This document shows positions 32,856-42,498 of a DNA stretch of 64,000 nucleotides, piece by piece. This DNA comes from Micromonospora radicis (GTDB lineage Bacteria; Actinomycetota; Actinomycetes; Mycobacteriales; Micromonosporaceae), in the NCBI RefSeq assembly GCF_003583405.1, contig NZ_QXEC01000008.1:62001-126000 (forward strand), given 5' to 3'. How positions within the stretch are numbered: the stretch's first letter is position 1; the number at the start of each line of letters is the position of its first letter. A program made the position numbers and the translations under genes. Below the pieces are notes generated by a model. The model was not told the origin of the DNA. It was given only the letters and a program-made list of their open reading frames with translations, and made no database searches.

Positions 32856-35800
32856 CTACCCCTCGTTGGCGCGACCGATGGCGGTGGCCACCGTGCCGAC
32901 CCGGTCGGCGAGCAGGCCGAGCGCGCCGACCGCCCGGTCCACCGGGTCGTCACCGGCGCCGCCGAGAGCACGCGAGCGCTGGAACGCCTCCTTCACCTCG
33001 ACCCAGCGGCGCGCCTGCTCGGGTGTGAGCCGGCCACGCAGCTCGGCGAGCTTCAACAGGTTGGCCTCCGCGCCCGCCGCCAGGGTCTGCGCCTCACCGA
33101 GGTAGTGGTCGTCGATCACCGCTTCCAGTTCGTCGTCGGTGAGCACCGGGACGACCCGCTCGGCCAGCTTGTTCATGTTCCGGTACGACCCCTGCAACTG
33201 GAACGGCGGCTCGGTACGGGCGTCGTCGGACTGCGCCGCCGAGGCGATGTACGCCTGGTTGTTGGCCAGCACCACCTGCTGCACCCGCAGCAGCTTGCGC
33301 AGCACCGAGACGATCTGCTCCAACTCCACCGGCGGGTACGGGTGGGACAGCTGATCGGGCCGGACCGAGTCGTCGCCGCGGGCCATCCGGACCAGCAGTT
33401 CCAGGTCGGTACGATCCCGGCCGGAGAGCTGGGCGAGCACCGGGTTCGCGGTCAGCGCGTTCTCGATGTAGCTGAGCGCGAACGCCTCCTCCCGCCCGGA
33501 GAGCACGTCACCGAGGTTCCACACGTCGGCCCGGTTGGCGAGCATGTCCGGGATCCGGAACCGCTTCCCCGACTCGGTGTACGGGTTACCGGCCATGCAG
33601 ACCGCGAACCGCTTGCCGCGCAGGTCGTACGTGCGGGTGCGGCCGTCCCAGACGCCCTCCATCCGGCGCTGGCCGTCGCAGAGCGAGATGAACTTCTGCA
33701 ACAGCTCCGGGTTGGTGTGCTGGATGTCGTCCAGGTAGAGCAGCACGTTGTTGCCCAGTTCGAGGGCGAAGGAGATCTTCTCCACCTCCTGCCGGGCGGT
33801 GGCGTCGGGCGCCTCGGCCGGGTCCAGCGAGGTGACCTTCGAACCCAGGGCCGGCCCGTTCACCTTGACGAAGACCAGGCCGAGCCGGCTGGCCACGTAC
33901 TCCATCAGCGTGGTCTTGCCGTACCCGGGCGGTGAGATCAACAACAGCAGGCCGGACTGGTCGACCCGCTTGCCGTCGCCGGTCGCGCCGAGCTGCCGGG
34001 CCAGGTTGTCACCGATCAACGGCAGGTACACCTCGTCGAGCAGCCGGTTGCGGACGAACGCGTTCATCACCTTCGGCCGGTACTCCTCCAGCCGCAGCCG
34101 CTCCCGCTCGGTCTCCATTAGCGCGTTGCGTTGCCGCTGGTAGGCCCGGTACGCCGGCACCAGCTCGGTGCGGAACGTCCGGGTCCGGGTCAGCATCTCG
34201 TCGATCCGTACGGTCAGCGTGGAGCCCTCGACGCGCGGGTGCGCGCCGAGCAGGCCGCCCACCGTCTCCGTCATCGTCGCCGCGCTGTCCTGCCGGGGCA
34301 GCTCGGGCCCGCACAGCTCGACCGCGACCGCCTCCGGCAGGTCGTACCCGGACAGGTCGCCGTCGTCGGTGGCGAGGAAGGCGGTCAGCCACGCCTCCAC
34401 CAACTGGTGCCGGCCGGCCAGGTCGGCGCCGAGGGCGCGCAGATCGTCGTCGAACTCCCGGGACGAGCGCGACTGCGGACCGCCGAGTGCCCGCCGGAAC
34501 CGGTCCAACATGCTCCGCGCCCCGCTGCCGGTGACGAACCGCACCGGTGGTTCGGACAGCTCCGCGAACAGGTACTCGCCGGCCAGCGCCGTCCCGGCCG
34601 CCGGCACCGGCAGTCCGGCAGCACGCAGGTAGCCGTCGATCGCCTCGGCCAGCTGCGCGCAGAGCCGGTCGGCGGCGTCCTCGCCGTCCGGGCGGCCGAA
34701 CCGCTGCCGCGCCCGCGCCAGCGAAGCCGCGCGGGCGGTCCACGCCGCACGGTTCGCCTCGTCGGTGCCGTAGCGCCAGAACAGTCCGGCGGCAGCCCGG
34801 TCGGCCGGTGGGTAGCGCAGCAGCCCGGCGCCGGCGTGCAGGCGCAGCAGCACCCGCAGGATCTCGGCGGCGTCGTGGTCGTGCACGCCGCGTTCGTACC
34901 CCTCGTCGTAGCGGCTCTCGGCCACCCGCCGGACCAGCTCCCGCAGCGCGTCGGCGTCCACCGCCGCCGCGTGCAGCGCATCCAGGGTCAACCCGTCGCG
35001 GCCCGCCTCGGCGGCGGCCAGGATCGCCGCCGCCAGGTACTCCGCGCGGTACACCTGCGCCGACTCGGACACCAGCAGCTGGTCCCAGAACCGTCGGGTC
35101 TGCTGGAACTCCGCGTCGCGTACCGGGGCGCGGTAATCGGTGCCGGTCACCGCGACCACCATCCGCCCGTCGGCCGGCACCACCGCCACGTCGATCGGCT
35201 GGGTGTTCACCGCGAACCGGTGCCGGCCCAGCCGGATCGTCTCGCCGCCGTCGGCGTACAGGTCGAGCCGGTCGCGCAGGCCACGTCCGGCCTCCTGCCG
35301 GGCGGCGCGGACCCGGCCGTCCAGTTCCTCGGCCCGCACCGCGTCGCCGAGGGTACGCAGCTCCTCGACCACCGAACGCAGCTTGCCCACCATCGGGTCG
35401 GCCGCGAAGTAGGTGTTGACCTCGTCGAGCGAACCGAGCGTGCCGGCCCGGCGTTGCACGCTGACCAGGATCCGGTCGGCCGAGGCGACCAGCCGGTCGG
35501 CCCGTCGGGATCGCTCGTCCAGCAGCGCCTGCTTGCGCGCCGAGAACGCCTCGTAGATGTCGGTACGCCGGGTCACCAGCTCGGCCAGGAAGTCGTCGAA
35601 CTCGCCGAAGCGGGACTCCAACTCCTCCACCCGCAGCAGCAGCCGGCCGAGCTGCTCGTCGCAACGTTCGGCGGTGTCCGCCGCCGCCAGCGCACCGGTC
35701 ACCGCCTGCCCGAGCAGGGCGAACTCGGCGGCGAAGCCGGCCCGCCCCTCGACGGCCGCCAGTTCACGGCGACGCTTGTCGAGCACCGCGCGGGCCCGGT

Positions 35801-37898
35801 TGACCGCGCCCAGCACCTCACCGACCCGGCCGAGGATCGCGGTGCGTACCGTCGCGTCGGCGATGTCCAGCCCACCCACCACGTCGGTGATGGTCTGCAA
35901 CGCCTCGGTACGACCGGTCAGCTCGTCGTTGACCGTGCCCGCCTCGGCCACCGTGCCGATCTCGGCGGCCCGCCCGGCGAGCCGGTCGACCTCCTGCTGG
36001 TAGCCGGTGAACGCCTCGTCCCGGCGGAGGAACTCCACCGCCCGGCGACCGGCCACCGCCAGTTCCTCGTCCAGTCGCGCGGCCAACTCGTCGATCCGGT
36101 CGTGGTCGACGTACCGCAGCTCGCGCAGCGTCTCCAGGTGCCCGCGGGCCCGGCGCAGGCCACCGAGTTGGGCGACCCAGTCGTCGGCGGTCAGCGGCGC
36201 CTCACCCCGGGCGCGGCGGGCCAACGAGGCGATCTGCTCGGCGCTGGCGTCCAGTTCGGCCCGGGCCCGCTCGGTGAGCGTACGGACCTTCTCGTGCTCC
36301 TCCAGCACGGCGGTGGCGGTCCGCCGCAGCCCGGCGAGCGGGGTGGCCAGGTCGCCGAGTTCCTCGTCACCGATCCAGTGGTAGTGGTCGGTGATCCGGC
36401 CGCAGGCCGCGATCAGCGCCTCGTAGACCTCGCCGGTGACGGTGCCGTCGACCATCCGGGCCGCCGACAAGGCATCCGAGATGCCGCGGACCAGGTCCGC
36501 GTTGCCGACCCGTTCCAGCGCCCCACTCCCCGCCGGCTGGGCGGCGGCGTACGCGTCGGAGACGTACGGCGTCTGCCAGATCTGCATCGGGTGGACCCGG
36601 GTCGGCTCCTCGGAGACCGCCCGGAACACCACAAGCGTGCCGTCGTCGAAGAGCGAGAACCCGTGACACGGGATCGGTGCCGCCACCTCCTTGCGGATCG
36701 CGTTGTACGGCAGCAGCAGCGAGCGGCCGTCCGCGCGGGCGTGGAAGACGTAGAGCACGTCCTCACCGTTCGGTGAGCGCACCACCCGCTCGAACTCCAG
36801 CCCCGCGACGTCGGTGTCGAACGTCCGGGTGACGCCGGTGGCCAGGTGGTAGCCGCCCGGGAAGATGATGCCGTGGTCCTCGGGCAGTCGCTGGCAGGCG
36901 ACGCCGATACCGTCGAGCCGGACCACCTCCCGGGTCAACGTGTTGAACACCAGATGCCGCCACTGCGTCTCCTTGTACGGCCGCAGCCTCAGCAGGATCA
37001 GCGTGCCCACCCGGGCCCAGTGCACGTCGGCGTCGGCGAGGCTCTGCAACGGCTCGTCCACCGGCTCGCTGTAGATGCCCTCGCCGACCTCGGTGTTGTT
37101 CTCCACCTTCACGGTCAGCGTGCCGCCGACCGTCTCGACGAAGACCACGCCGTCGATGGAGATGTGCGGGTGCCGGCCGAGGATGTGGTCTTCCCGGGTG
37201 GTCTCGACCCACTCGAAGTCGTGGCTGGGCGGGAAGACGTGGTCCCGCTCGCCCCGGCTGTCCAGGTACTCGGGCACCCCGTCCAGGTCGACCTGCCAGC
37301 GCAGCACCCGGTTGTCCTCGGTACGCGGACCGGTCTGGAACACCGCCAGCAGTCGGCCGTCGACGCGGCGCAACTGCAACAGCTTGGCCTGCCGGTAGTA
37401 GCGGTACAGCTCGGCGAAGTCCCGGACGAACTGCGGGTGGCGCAGCAGGCCGGGCAGTTCGTCCGGCCCGGCCTCGTCGAACCGGAAGGCGTCCGCCTCG
37501 GCGCCCGCCTCGCGGACGAACCGGTGCAGCGAGAACACGTCGTCGACGGTCGTCTCCGGCTTGAGACCGATGAAGACGTTGTAGCCGAAGAGCATCAGCC
37601 CGCCCACGGAGACGATGTCCCGGGGTACGCAGTTGTGCTCGGTGCGGATCCGCTCGGTGCTCAGCAACCGCAGCTCGGTGCTGCCGAAGACCTCCAGCCG
37701 GCGGGCGTTGAGCGTCTCGGCCCGCCGGGCCAGCTCGGCGGCCTGCCCGGCGAGGCGCTTGCGCAGCACCTCGTAGCTGCCGTCCGCCAACCCCATCCGG
37801 GCGGCGTCGTCGGTACCGCCGGCCGGACCGGCCGCCGGGGCCGGCCCGGTGCCGCCGGGCGTACGCCCGGCGGCCGGACCGGCGGTCGGCTCACTCAC
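32856..37898 (-). CDS. Very large AAA ATPase of the DUF3686/DNA-repair-ATPase type
   Basis: A 1680-residue protein. Residues 45 to about 400 are the beta-rich N-terminal domain typical of this family (YNVFIGLKPETTVDDVFSLH; VVWVETTREDHILGRHPHIS-like strands). About 500-850 is helical and probably coiled-coil. The C-terminal AAA module starts near 1319 with the Walker A ISPPGYGKTTLMEY, Walker B VLLYLDDIQH near 1384, then sensor-1 ICMAGNPYTESG-like sequence. Databases call such proteins DNA repair ATPases, but no repair role is shown by the sequence. GTG 37898 overlaps the flotillin stop by eight bases. The constant partnership with flotillin suggests a membrane-remodelling or quality-control machine. 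Confidence 0.82.
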   Translation of the reverse strand: MSEPTAGPAAGRTPGGTGPAPAAGPAGGTDDAARMGLADGSYEVLRKRLAGQAAELARRAETLNARRLEVFGSTELRLLSTERIRTEHNCVPRDIVSVGGLMLFGYNVFIGLKPETTVDDVFSLHRFVREAGAEADAFRFDEAGPDELPGLLRHPQFVRDFAELYRYYRQAKLLQLRRVDGRLLAVFQTGPRTEDNRVLRWQVDLDGVPEYLDSRGERDHVFPPSHDFEWVETTREDHILGRHPHISIDGVVFVETVGGTLTVKVENNTEVGEGIYSEPVDEPLQSLADADVHWARVGTLILLRLRPYKETQWRHLVFNTLTREVVRLDGIGVACQRLPEDHGIIFPGGYHLATGVTRTFDTDVAGLEFERVVRSPNGEDVLYVFHARADGRSLLLPYNAIRKEVAAPIPCHGFSLFDDGTLVVFRAVSEEPTRVHPMQIWQTPYVSDAYAAAQPAGSGALERVGNADLVRGISDALSAARMVDGTVTGEVYEALIAACGRITDHYHWIGDEELGDLATPLAGLRRTATAVLEEHEKVRTLTERARAELDASAEQIASLARRARGEAPLTADDWVAQLGGLRRARGHLETLRELRYVDHDRIDELAARLDEELAVAGRRAVEFLRRDEAFTGYQQEVDRLAGRAAEIGTVAEAGTVNDELTGRTEALQTITDVVGGLDIADATVRTAILGRVGEVLGAVNRARAVLDKRRRELAAVEGRAGFAAEFALLGQAVTGALAAADTAERCDEQLGRLLLRVEELESRFGEFDDFLAELVTRRTDIYEAFSARKQALLDERSRRADRLVASADRILVSVQRRAGTLGSLDEVNTYFAADPMVGKLRSVVEELRTLGDAVRAEELDGRVRAARQEAGRGLRDRLDLYADGGETIRLGRHRFAVNTQPIDVAVVPADGRMVVAVTGTDYRAPVRDAEFQQTRRFWDQLLVSESAQVYRAEYLAAAILAAAEAGRDGLTLDALHAAAVDADALRELVRRVAESRYDEGYERGVHDHDAAEILRVLLRLHAGAGLLRYPPADRAAAGLFWRYGTDEANRAAWTARAASLARARQRFGRPDGEDAADRLCAQLAEAIDGYLRAAGLPVPAAGTALAGEYLFAELSEPPVRFVTGSGARSMLDRFRRALGGPQSRSSREFDDDLRALGADLAGRHQLVEAWLTAFLATDDGDLSGYDLPEAVAVELCGPELPRQDSAATMTETVGGLLGAHPRVEGSTLTVRIDEMLTRTRTFRTELVPAYRAYQRQRNALMETERERLRLEEYRPKVMNAFVRNRLLDEVYLPLIGDNLARQLGATGDGKRVDQSGLLLLISPPGYGKTTLMEYVASRLGLVFVKVNGPALGSKVTSLDPAEAPDATARQEVEKISFALELGNNVLLYLDDIQHTNPELLQKFISLCDGQRRMEGVWDGRTRTYDLRGKRFAVCMAGNPYTESGKRFRIPDMLANRADVWNLGDVLSGREEAFALSYIENALTANPVLAQLSGRDRTDLELLVRMARGDDSVRPDQLSHPYPPVELEQIVSVLRKLLRVQQVVLANNQAYIASAAQSDDARTEPPFQLQGSYRNMNKLAERVVPVLTDDELEAVIDDHYLGEAQTLAAGAEANLLKLAELRGRLTPEQARRWVEVKEAFQRSRALGGAGDDPVDRAVGALGLLADRVGTVATAIGRANEG

Positions 37899-39912
37899 CG
37901 GCGCGCTGCCGCGAGCCCGTCAGGGCGGCGACCGGTGTCTCCGCCACCCCCAGCCGCTGGGCGGCCTTCAACAGCTCCTGGAGCTTGCCCTGGTCCGCGC
38001 CACCGGCGCGGATCTGCTGTGCCAGGAACGCCGACAGGGTGAGGTTCTGCACGTCGGCGCTGTTCAGCGAGCCGACCATCCGGGCCAGGTCGTCGGTGAA
38101 GCTGGCGCTGCCGTCCAGCCACGGCTTGGCCAGGCTCTTCGCCACGTCCGAGTGGGCCACGAAGCCATCCACGCTCTTGCCGAACGAGATCGAGCTGAGC
38201 AGCCGGTCGAAGAAGACGCTGTCCCCGCCGACGATGTCGATGTTCGCCTTCTCCAGGCCGGTGGCGACCAGCTTGGCCTGCGCCTCGGCGACCTGACGCT
38301 GGGTGTCCAGCCCGGCGAGCCGGACGTCCTTCTCCAACTCCAGGCGCAGCCGGTACTCCTCGTGCTCCCGGGTGGCGTCGTCCAGTGCGGCCATCGCGGC
38401 GGCCTTCTCGGTGAGACCCTCGGCCTCGCCCTTCAGCTTCTCGCGCACCGCGTCGGCGGCGGCCAGCAGCTTCTCCCGCTCCACTGCGACCTCCGCCCGG
38501 CCGACCTTCTCGATCGCCTCGGCGCTGCGCTCCTGGACCTGCACCTCAGCCAGGCCGGCCGCGGCCGACTCCGCCTGGATGCCCTCGGCCAGCCGGATCT
38601 TCGCCCGGGTGTCCAGCTCCGCGGCCTGCTGCCGGGCCTCGGCCAGCACCAGTTGCTCGCGGGCCTTGTGCTTGGCCGCCGCCTCGGCGGCCTCCGCCGC
38701 CTTGATGTCCTTGACCAGGTTCTCCTGCGCCTCGGCCTCGGCCTGGATGACCACCGCCTGGCGGGTCCGCTCGGCCTCCTCGACCACCCGCAGCCGCTTG
38801 ATGTTCTCCTCCTGCTCGGCCACGGTCTTCTCCACCGCGATCCGCTCCCGGACGACCTCGGCGATGGCCCGCTTCTCGGCCTCCACCTCCTTGTCCTTGG
38901 CGATCGTGCTCAGCTCGGTCTCCCGCTCCCGGCCGATCACCTCCAGCAGACGGTCCTTCTCGATCCGCTCGGTCTCGATGGCGATGACCCGCTCGCGGTT
39001 CTTCTCCGCGACCGCGATCTCCCGAGCCCGGTTCTCGTGCTGGACGCCCAACTGCTCGTCGGTACGGATGTTCGCCGTCTCGGCCCGTAGCCGCTCCTCG
39101 GCGCGTACCCGGGTGATCTCGGCCTGCTCACGGGCCCGGACGGTCTCGATCTCGCGCTGCTGCTTGGCCTCGGCGTCGGCCTGCCGCCGCTCCAGTTCGA
39201 GGATCGCCTCCTTGGCGTCCACGTTCTGGCGGGTGATCTCCTTCTCCTCGCTGCGCCGGAACTCGTTGGTCCGGACGTGCTCCTGCGTGGTCAGCTCGGT
39301 GATCTTCCGGATGCCCTGCGCGTCGAGGATGTTCTTCGGGTCGAGCTGCGACATCGGCGTCTGCTCAAGGAAGTCGATCGCCGCGTCCTCCAGGCTGTAC
39401 CCGTTGAGGTCGGTGCCGATAACCCGGATGATCTGGTCGCGGAACTCGTCGCGCTTGGTGTAGAGGTCGACGAAGTCGAGCTGCTTGCCGACCGTCTTCA
39501 GCGCCTCGGAGAACTTCGCGTTGAACAGCTCCTGGAGGGTCTCCCGGTCGCTGGCCCGCGCGGTGCCGATCGCCTGCGCCACCTTGACGACGTCCTCAAT
39601 GGTCTTGTTGACCCGGACGAAGAACGTGATCCGGATGTCGGCGCGGATGTTGTCCCGACAGATCAGGCCCTCGTTGCCGGTCCGTTCGATGTCTATCGTC
39701 TTGACCGAGATGTCCATGATCTCGGCCTTGTGCAGTACGGGCAGCACGACCGCGCCGGTGAAGGTCACGTCGACCCGCCGGATCTTCGAGATGATCAGCG
39801 CCTTGCCCTGTTCGACCTTGCGGAACAGCCGACTGACCATGAACACCACGCCGAGCGCGACGAGCAGGACGACGGCGAGGAGTACACCGATTCCGGTGGT
39901 GATGACTTCCAT
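37891..39912 (-). CDS. Flotillin/YqiK-family SPFH membrane protein
   Basis: 673 residues. A single N-terminal membrane segment (about 7-28: IGVLLAVVLLVALGVVFMVS) is followed by the SPFH domain (about 30-210; ALIISKIRRVDVTFTGAVVL). A very long heptad-rich stretch, about 215-570, is full of Ala/Glu/Arg and will form coiled coils, as in flotillins, which assemble into large membrane rings. The C-terminal 90 residues (FGKSVDGFVAHSDVA to TLSAFLAQQIRAGG) are the family's distinctive tail. It follows the NfeD-like gene and is translationally coupled to the giant ATPase. YqiJ-YqiK pairs exist in Escherichia coli; the added ATPase is the unusual partner. Confidence 0.9.
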   Translation of the reverse strand: MEVITTGIGVLLAVVLLVALGVVFMVSRLFRKVEQGKALIISKIRRVDVTFTGAVVLPVLHKAEIMDISVKTIDIERTGNEGLICRDNIRADIRITFFVRVNKTIEDVVKVAQAIGTARASDRETLQELFNAKFSEALKTVGKQLDFVDLYTKRDEFRDQIIRVIGTDLNGYSLEDAAIDFLEQTPMSQLDPKNILDAQGIRKITELTTQEHVRTNEFRRSEEKEITRQNVDAKEAILELERRQADAEAKQQREIETVRAREQAEITRVRAEERLRAETANIRTDEQLGVQHENRAREIAVAEKNRERVIAIETERIEKDRLLEVIGRERETELSTIAKDKEVEAEKRAIAEVVRERIAVEKTVAEQEENIKRLRVVEEAERTRQAVVIQAEAEAQENLVKDIKAAEAAEAAAKHKAREQLVLAEARQQAAELDTRAKIRLAEGIQAESAAAGLAEVQVQERSAEAIEKVGRAEVAVEREKLLAAADAVREKLKGEAEGLTEKAAAMAALDDATREHEEYRLRLELEKDVRLAGLDTQRQVAEAQAKLVATGLEKANIDIVGGDSVFFDRLLSSISFGKSVDGFVAHSDVAKSLAKPWLDGSASFTDDLARMVGSLNSADVQNLTLSAFLAQQIRAGGADQGKLQELLKAAQRLGVAETPVAALTGSRQRAGE

Positions 39913-40083
39913 GGCTGGGCGCGCGGGCGGTCGGCAACCGACGGCAGAAGCCGGCGGGGACGCCCGCGCATCCTCCTTTCGAGACGTCTCAGGGGCAGCG
40001 TGGGACGAGCCGGCGCTGGGGGTTGGCCGGCTGCCCGGTGAAGTCGGGGTGATCCGCGCCGACGACGCGTCACACCGGGGCGG

Positions 40084-40716
40084 CTACTTGGCGGAATGTC
40101 TCAGCGGGTCGAAGGCGGGCCCGGCGGGCATCACCCAGAAGAACTCGCCCTCGGTGTCGTAGTCGTAGATCAGGGCGGAACTGCCGGCCGTCATCTTCTC
40201 CTCGCCCGGCTGGCGGATCTGCACCACCGCCGACGAGCCGTCGGCAGCGGTTACCTCGGCCTGCCCGAAGTCGGCGGTGACCGTGCCGGTGCGCACCACG
40301 CACAGCCGGCCGACGAAGGCGTGCCGGGTGGCGTCCGACTCGGCCGGGAAGAGCCGGCTCAACGGCACCGCGACCAGCCGGGTCACCAGCCACGCGCAGA
40401 GCGCGGCGGCCAGCAGCACGCCGATCGAGACGAGGATCCGGGTGCCGGAACCGAAGCCCAGGCCGTCGAGTAGGGCGGTACCGGCAAGACTGACGAACCA
40501 GGCGACCGCGACGAGCAGGGAGAAGACGACGGCGCTGGGCACACCGCCGAGCCCGAGACCAGCCAGGAAGTTGCCCGGTACGCCATCGACGTCCAAGTCG
40601 TCACCGAGATCCAGCACCCCGGTCAACACCAGCAGCCAGTAGCCGACGACGACCACCAGCAGGAAGCTGAACAGCACGGTGGGAAAGCTCAGCGCCGCAC
40701 CGAGAAAGTCGGTCAC
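40084..40716 (-). CDS. YqiJ/NfeD-like membrane protein with OB-fold tail
   Basis: 210 residues. Three hydrophobic segments (about 12-34 SFPTVLFSFLLVVVVGYWLL; 65-90; 95-115) are followed by a soluble C-terminal beta barrel of about 75 residues (RHAFVGRLCVVRTGTVTADF, SSAVVQIRQPGEEKMTAGS). This matches YqiJ, the NfeD-type partner of YqiK flotillin. GTG 40716 has a GGAGGAGG ribosome site; the longer frame to 40776 is rejected. It lies 171 bp upstream of the flotillin gene on the same strand, so it is probably the first gene of a three-gene operon. Confidence 0.87.
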   Translation of the reverse strand: MTDFLGAALSFPTVLFSFLLVVVVGYWLLVLTGVLDLGDDLDVDGVPGNFLAGLGLGGVPSAVVFSLLVAVAWFVSLAGTALLDGLGFGSGTRILVSIGVLLAAALCAWLVTRLVAVPLSRLFPAESDATRHAFVGRLCVVRTGTVTADFGQAEVTAADGSSAVVQIRQPGEEKMTAGSSALIYDYDTEGEFFWVMPAGPAFDPLRHSAK

Positions 40717-41152
40717 CGCGTCCTCCTCCCCGTAGCCGGCGGCCCGCACCAGCCACCAACATGAAGATCGTGACATGGCGTGTCAACGTCCGAAGGCCGC
40801 CGATCGGCTGGTTTCCGCCGGTCCGGGCGGGTGGACCGGCAGCCCGGGGACACCGGCCACGGGGCGTACGGCGGGCAGCACCGCCCCGCCGAGGTCGACG
40901 CAGGTCGATCGCCCGGCCGAGGCTGACGCACGGTCAGTCGGCGGCCGGGGCCACCAGCATGCCGACGCTGCCACACGTCCCGGCGTGGTCCTGAAGTTGG
41001 TCACCGTCGACGACGTAGACCAGTCGCCCCCACCGGGCAGCCCCGTGGGCGCGCCCGCCGCGGCGGCTGCGGTGGACGGAGTCGCGCCGGCCCACTGCAC
41101 TCAGGGGTAGAGGTGCGCTTGTCGGTGCGACCAAGGTTTCTTACCGCCACCG
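40717..41152. other. 436-bp intergenic region with no convincing gene
   Basis: It separates the YqiJ-like gene from the end of purD, both on the minus strand. Several short frames are open on both strands, but none has codon-position bias or a recognisable motif. It must contain the promoter of the YqiJ-flotillin-ATPase operon, in the stretch just above 40716. I see no RNA gene or clear repeat. Confidence 0.55.
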
Positions 41153-42400
41153 TCAGGGAACGGCGATCCGGCCTTCGATGGCGGCGGCGGCGATGTCCGT
41201 ACGGTGGTGCGCACCGGGCAGCTCGATGCCGCGTACCAGGTCGTAGGCGGCGTCCCGGGCGGCGGCGAGGTCCACCCCGGTGGCCGTGGCACAGAGCACC
41301 CGCCCGCCCGCGGAGAGCAGCGCGCCGTCGGCGGCCCGGCGGACGGTGCCGGCGTGGATGACCCCCGGCCGGTCCGCGCCGGTGATCACGTCGCCGGTAC
41401 GCGGCTTCGCCGGGTACGCCTCGGCGGCGACCACCACCGTCACGGCGGCACCGTCCCGCCAGCGCAGCGGTGGGTGCTCGGCCAGCGTGCCGGTGGCCGC
41501 AGCGTGCAGCAGCCCGGCCAGCGGCGTGTCCAGCAGGGCCAGCACCACCTGGGTTTCCGGGTCACCGAAGCGGGCGTTGAACTCGATCACCCGAGGGCCG
41601 GCGGCGGTGATCGCCAGCCCGACGTAGAGCAGGCCGGCGAACGGGGTGCCACGGCGGCGCATCTCGGCCAGGGTCGGGTGCACCACGTCGCGCATGACCT
41701 CGTCGACCAGACCGGTCGGGGACCAGGGCAGCGGAGCGTACGCCCCCATGCCGCCGGTGTTCGGGCCGGTGTCGCCGTCGCCGACCCGCTTGAAGTCCTG
41801 GGCCGGCAGCAGCGGTACCGCCGCCTCCCCGTCGGTCACCACGAACAGCGACACCTCGGGACCGGCGAGGTACTCCTCGACCACCACCCGGCCGCAGTCC
41901 CGGGCGTGGGCCAGCGCCACCGCCCGGTCGTCGGTGACCACGACGCCCTTGCCGGCGGCGAGCCCGTCGTTCTTCACCACGTACGGCGGGCCGAACTCGT
42001 CGAGTGCCTGCGCGGTGCCGACCTCGTCGGTGCAGGTGTACGCGCGAGCGGTGGGTACGGCGGCGGCGGTCATCACGTCCTTGGCGAACGTCTTGGACCC
42101 TTCCAGCCGAGCCGCCTCGGCGCTCGGCCCGAACACGGCGATGCCCTTGGCCCGTACCGCGTCGGCGACCCCGGCCACCAGCGGCGCCTCCGGACCGATC
42201 ACCACCAGGTCGGCCGCTTCCTCGACGGCAAGCGCCGCGACGGCGCTCGGGTCGACGATGTCCACCTGCCGCTGCTGGGCGATCCCGGCGATCCCCGGAT
42301 TACCCGGCGCGCAGATCAACTCCGTGACGGACGCATCCTCAGCAAGCCGCAGCGCGAGCGCATGCTCCCGCCCTCCACCACCCAACAACAGAACCCGCAC
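41153..42400 (-). CDS. purD: PurD, phosphoribosylamine-glycine ligase
   Basis: A 415-residue ATP-grasp enzyme of step two of purine synthesis. It starts VRVLLLGGGGREHALALRLA, then shows VVIGPEAPLVAGVAD, KNDGLAAGKGV in the ATP-grasp lobe, and VIEFNARFGDPETQ with the metal-binding Glu and Asn. GTG 42400 is used. Upstream lies a palindromic repeat (42435-42498), so it has its own promoter in the short 34-bp gap or reads through from the next gene. Confidence 0.95.
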   Translation of the reverse strand: MRVLLLGGGGREHALALRLAEDASVTELICAPGNPGIAGIAQQRQVDIVDPSAVAALAVEEAADLVVIGPEAPLVAGVADAVRAKGIAVFGPSAEAARLEGSKTFAKDVMTAAAVPTARAYTCTDEVGTAQALDEFGPPYVVKNDGLAAGKGVVVTDDRAVALAHARDCGRVVVEEYLAGPEVSLFVVTDGEAAVPLLPAQDFKRVGDGDTGPNTGGMGAYAPLPWSPTGLVDEVMRDVVHPTLAEMRRRGTPFAGLLYVGLAITAAGPRVIEFNARFGDPETQVVLALLDTPLAGLLHAAATGTLAEHPPLRWRDGAAVTVVVAAEAYPAKPRTGDVITGADRPGVIHAGTVRRAADGALLSAGGRVLCATATGVDLAAARDAAYDLVRGIELPGAHHRTDIAAAAIEGRIAVP

Positions 42401-42434
42401 AACCCGGCATCCTACCCACCCCTCCCCCCGCCCC

Positions 42435-42498
42435 CGTTGATCATGAAGTTGTTACCACGACACGCCGTGGCGGGGTGGCAACAACTTCATGATCGACG
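42435..42498. repeat. 64-bp palindromic repeat, copy A
   Basis: Left arm CGTTGATCATGAAGTTGTT (42435-42453) pairs with 42480-42498, differing at one base. The 26-base loop holds its own hairpin CCACG/CGTGG around GACACGCC. The stop codon of the DUF559-like gene (TGA, 42487-42489 on the minus strand) is inside the right arm. It is a close relative of copy B at 43511-43573, and both have GACACGCCG in the loop. Confidence 0.85.

Noticed and set aside
34131..36776. An 881-codon plus-strand frame opposite the giant ATPase
   Set aside because: It lies wholly inside the coding sequence of the ATPase, which has clear Walker motifs; the antisense protein has none.
40761..40994. Short plus-strand frame starting MKIVTWRVNV, resembling the first residues of exonuclease III
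   Set aside because: The likeness stops after ten residues; the rest is Arg/Pro-rich with no nuclease motif.
40934..41134. Minus-strand frame of 66 codons in the purD-yqiJ gap
   Set aside because: No ribosome site, no family, and unremarkable codon-position bias; left as intergenic.
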